Positions 63,505 through 64,000 of a DNA stretch of 64,000 nucleotides are shown here, one piece after another. The notes beneath the pieces are model-generated. The model ran no database searches. It saw nothing but the letters and a program-made list of their open reading frames with translations, and was not told the origin of the DNA. How positions within the stretch are numbered: the first letter of the stretch is position 1; every line of letters starts with the position of its first letter. The position numbers and the translations under genes were made by a program. Origin of the DNA: Peribacillus sp. ACCC06369 (GTDB lineage: Bacteria; Bacillota; Bacilli; Bacillales; DSM-1321); contig NZ_JAUCEN010000002.1 of assembly GCF_030348945.1 (NCBI RefSeq), forward strand, positions 1,736,001-1,800,000. Direction: 5' to 3'.

Positions 63505-64000
63505 ATGAAAAAACAAATTATGGTAATAACGGCCATTTTATTAATTGGGATTTCAGGTTGGTTATTATATGATAATAACAAACCTGAAAAAACAAATGGA
63601 AATACAAAAGGAGTTCAACCAGGATTTGAGGAAGGTTCTAACACCATATCCTTCGGCCTATTAGATGAAAACGATAAAGTAGTAAATAACGGAAGTATAC
63701 TAGAACCAAAGGAAAATAAGCTCGAGTATACCTTATCTCTATCTAATTTTATCGAAGTGGAAAGGGACTATGCATTAATTGTCCTTGATAACTTTAAACA
63801 AATTCCTTTTACAGTACAGGGAAAGCAGTACAATGTATATCCTTTTAATGCGAAGGCAAATAAAACCGTTGATTTCAAGACAAGTATTTCCGTTAAAAAA
63901 GATACAAGTGAAATTGATTATCTTGTTATTAAAAAACCTAATTATTTTACAGAGAAATTAGATATTCCAAAGATGCATTCATTACAAGAAATTTTACCTT
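63505..64000 (+). CDS. Membrane-anchored extracellular protein (3' end outside window)
   Basis: An ATG at 63505 behind GGAGCGGG opens a frame that is still open at base 64000 (165 codons). It starts with an N-terminal membrane helix or signal anchor (about residues 4-21: QIMVITAILLIGISGWLLY), then an outside domain rich in Asn, Lys and acidic residues that looks like beta-sandwich sequence (YTLSLSNFIEVERDYALIV). No family is assigned. It follows the secreted-protein gene by 61 bases across a terminator. Confidence 0.6.
   Translation, partial: MKKQIMVITAILLIGISGWLLYDNNKPEKTNGNTKGVQPGFEEGSNTISFGLLDENDKVVNNGSILEPKENKLEYTLSLSNFIEVERDYALIVLDNFKQIPFTVQGKQYNVYPFNAKANKTVDFKTSISVKKDTSEIDYLVIKKPNYFTEKLDIPKMHSLQEILP

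Overview
The window reads as a contiguous chromosomal stretch of a low-GC, spore-forming Bacillaceae, most like Peribacillus or Bacillus. The gene order ymfF-ymfH-ymfI-ymfJ-ymfK-rodZ-pgsA-cinA-recA-rny-ymdB-spoVS, then miaB-ricA-cotE-mutS-mutL, then miaA-hfq-spoVK-hflX-ynbB-glnR-glnA is the conserved backbone known from Bacillus subtilis. Sporulation genes (spoVS, cotE, spoVK), the SOS-type recA promoter and the GlnR boxes fit this. The genus is inferred from gene order and protein resemblance, not from a database search. No rRNA, tRNA or CRISPR array was seen.

Layout. 1-13.1 kb: envelope, shape and lipid genes (two M16 peptidase-like proteins, the YmfI reductase, RodZ, PgsA), then DNA repair and RNA decay (CinA, RecA, RNase Y), YmdB, SpoVS and an M19 dipeptidase. 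13.2-17.8 kb: a two-subunit 2-oxoacid:ferredoxin oxidoreductase (korAB), a small Arg-Asp repeat protein, and threonine dehydrogenase followed by what looks like a remnant of kbl. 18-25.6 kb: miaB, ricA, cotE, mutS, mutL. 25.57-30.60 kb: a small island bounded by a perfect 59-bp direct repeat made of the mutL stop codon and its terminator. It carries small membrane and zinc-ribbon proteins, a DoxX-like protein and a secreted-protein gene split by an IS3-family element. It has no visible integrase.

30.6-44 kb: a cupin protein with a tyrosine-rich tail, an OPT transporter, a PqqD-like protein, a methyltransferase, asparagine synthetase, and a GntR-controlled lactose/cellobiose-class PTS operon that ends in a GH4 glycosidase and a ChbG/YdjC deacetylase. 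That pairing points to N,N'-diacetylchitobiose use. The type II NADH dehydrogenase pair yjlC-ndh follows. 44-52.6 kb: an accessory stretch with an orphan SUKH-type immunity-like protein, a complete Bce-type two-component system and ABC transporter (peptide-antibiotic sensing and detoxification), and an orphan sensor kinase. 52.6-60.5 kb: backbone miaA to glnA, with two GlnR boxes at the glnRA promoter.

60.5-64 kb: a second mobile region just past the glnA terminator. It has a tyrosine integrase, a 5'-truncated endolysin tail, and tiny genes on both sides of a promoter region with two LexA-like boxes, one of them between the -35 and -10 of the rightward promoter. Two secreted or membrane-anchored proteins follow, the last cut by the window end. 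The main unusual points are the two terminator-targeted insertions, the reconstructed split gene, the paired LexA-like boxes, the dual operators of the chitobiose operon and the kbl decay.
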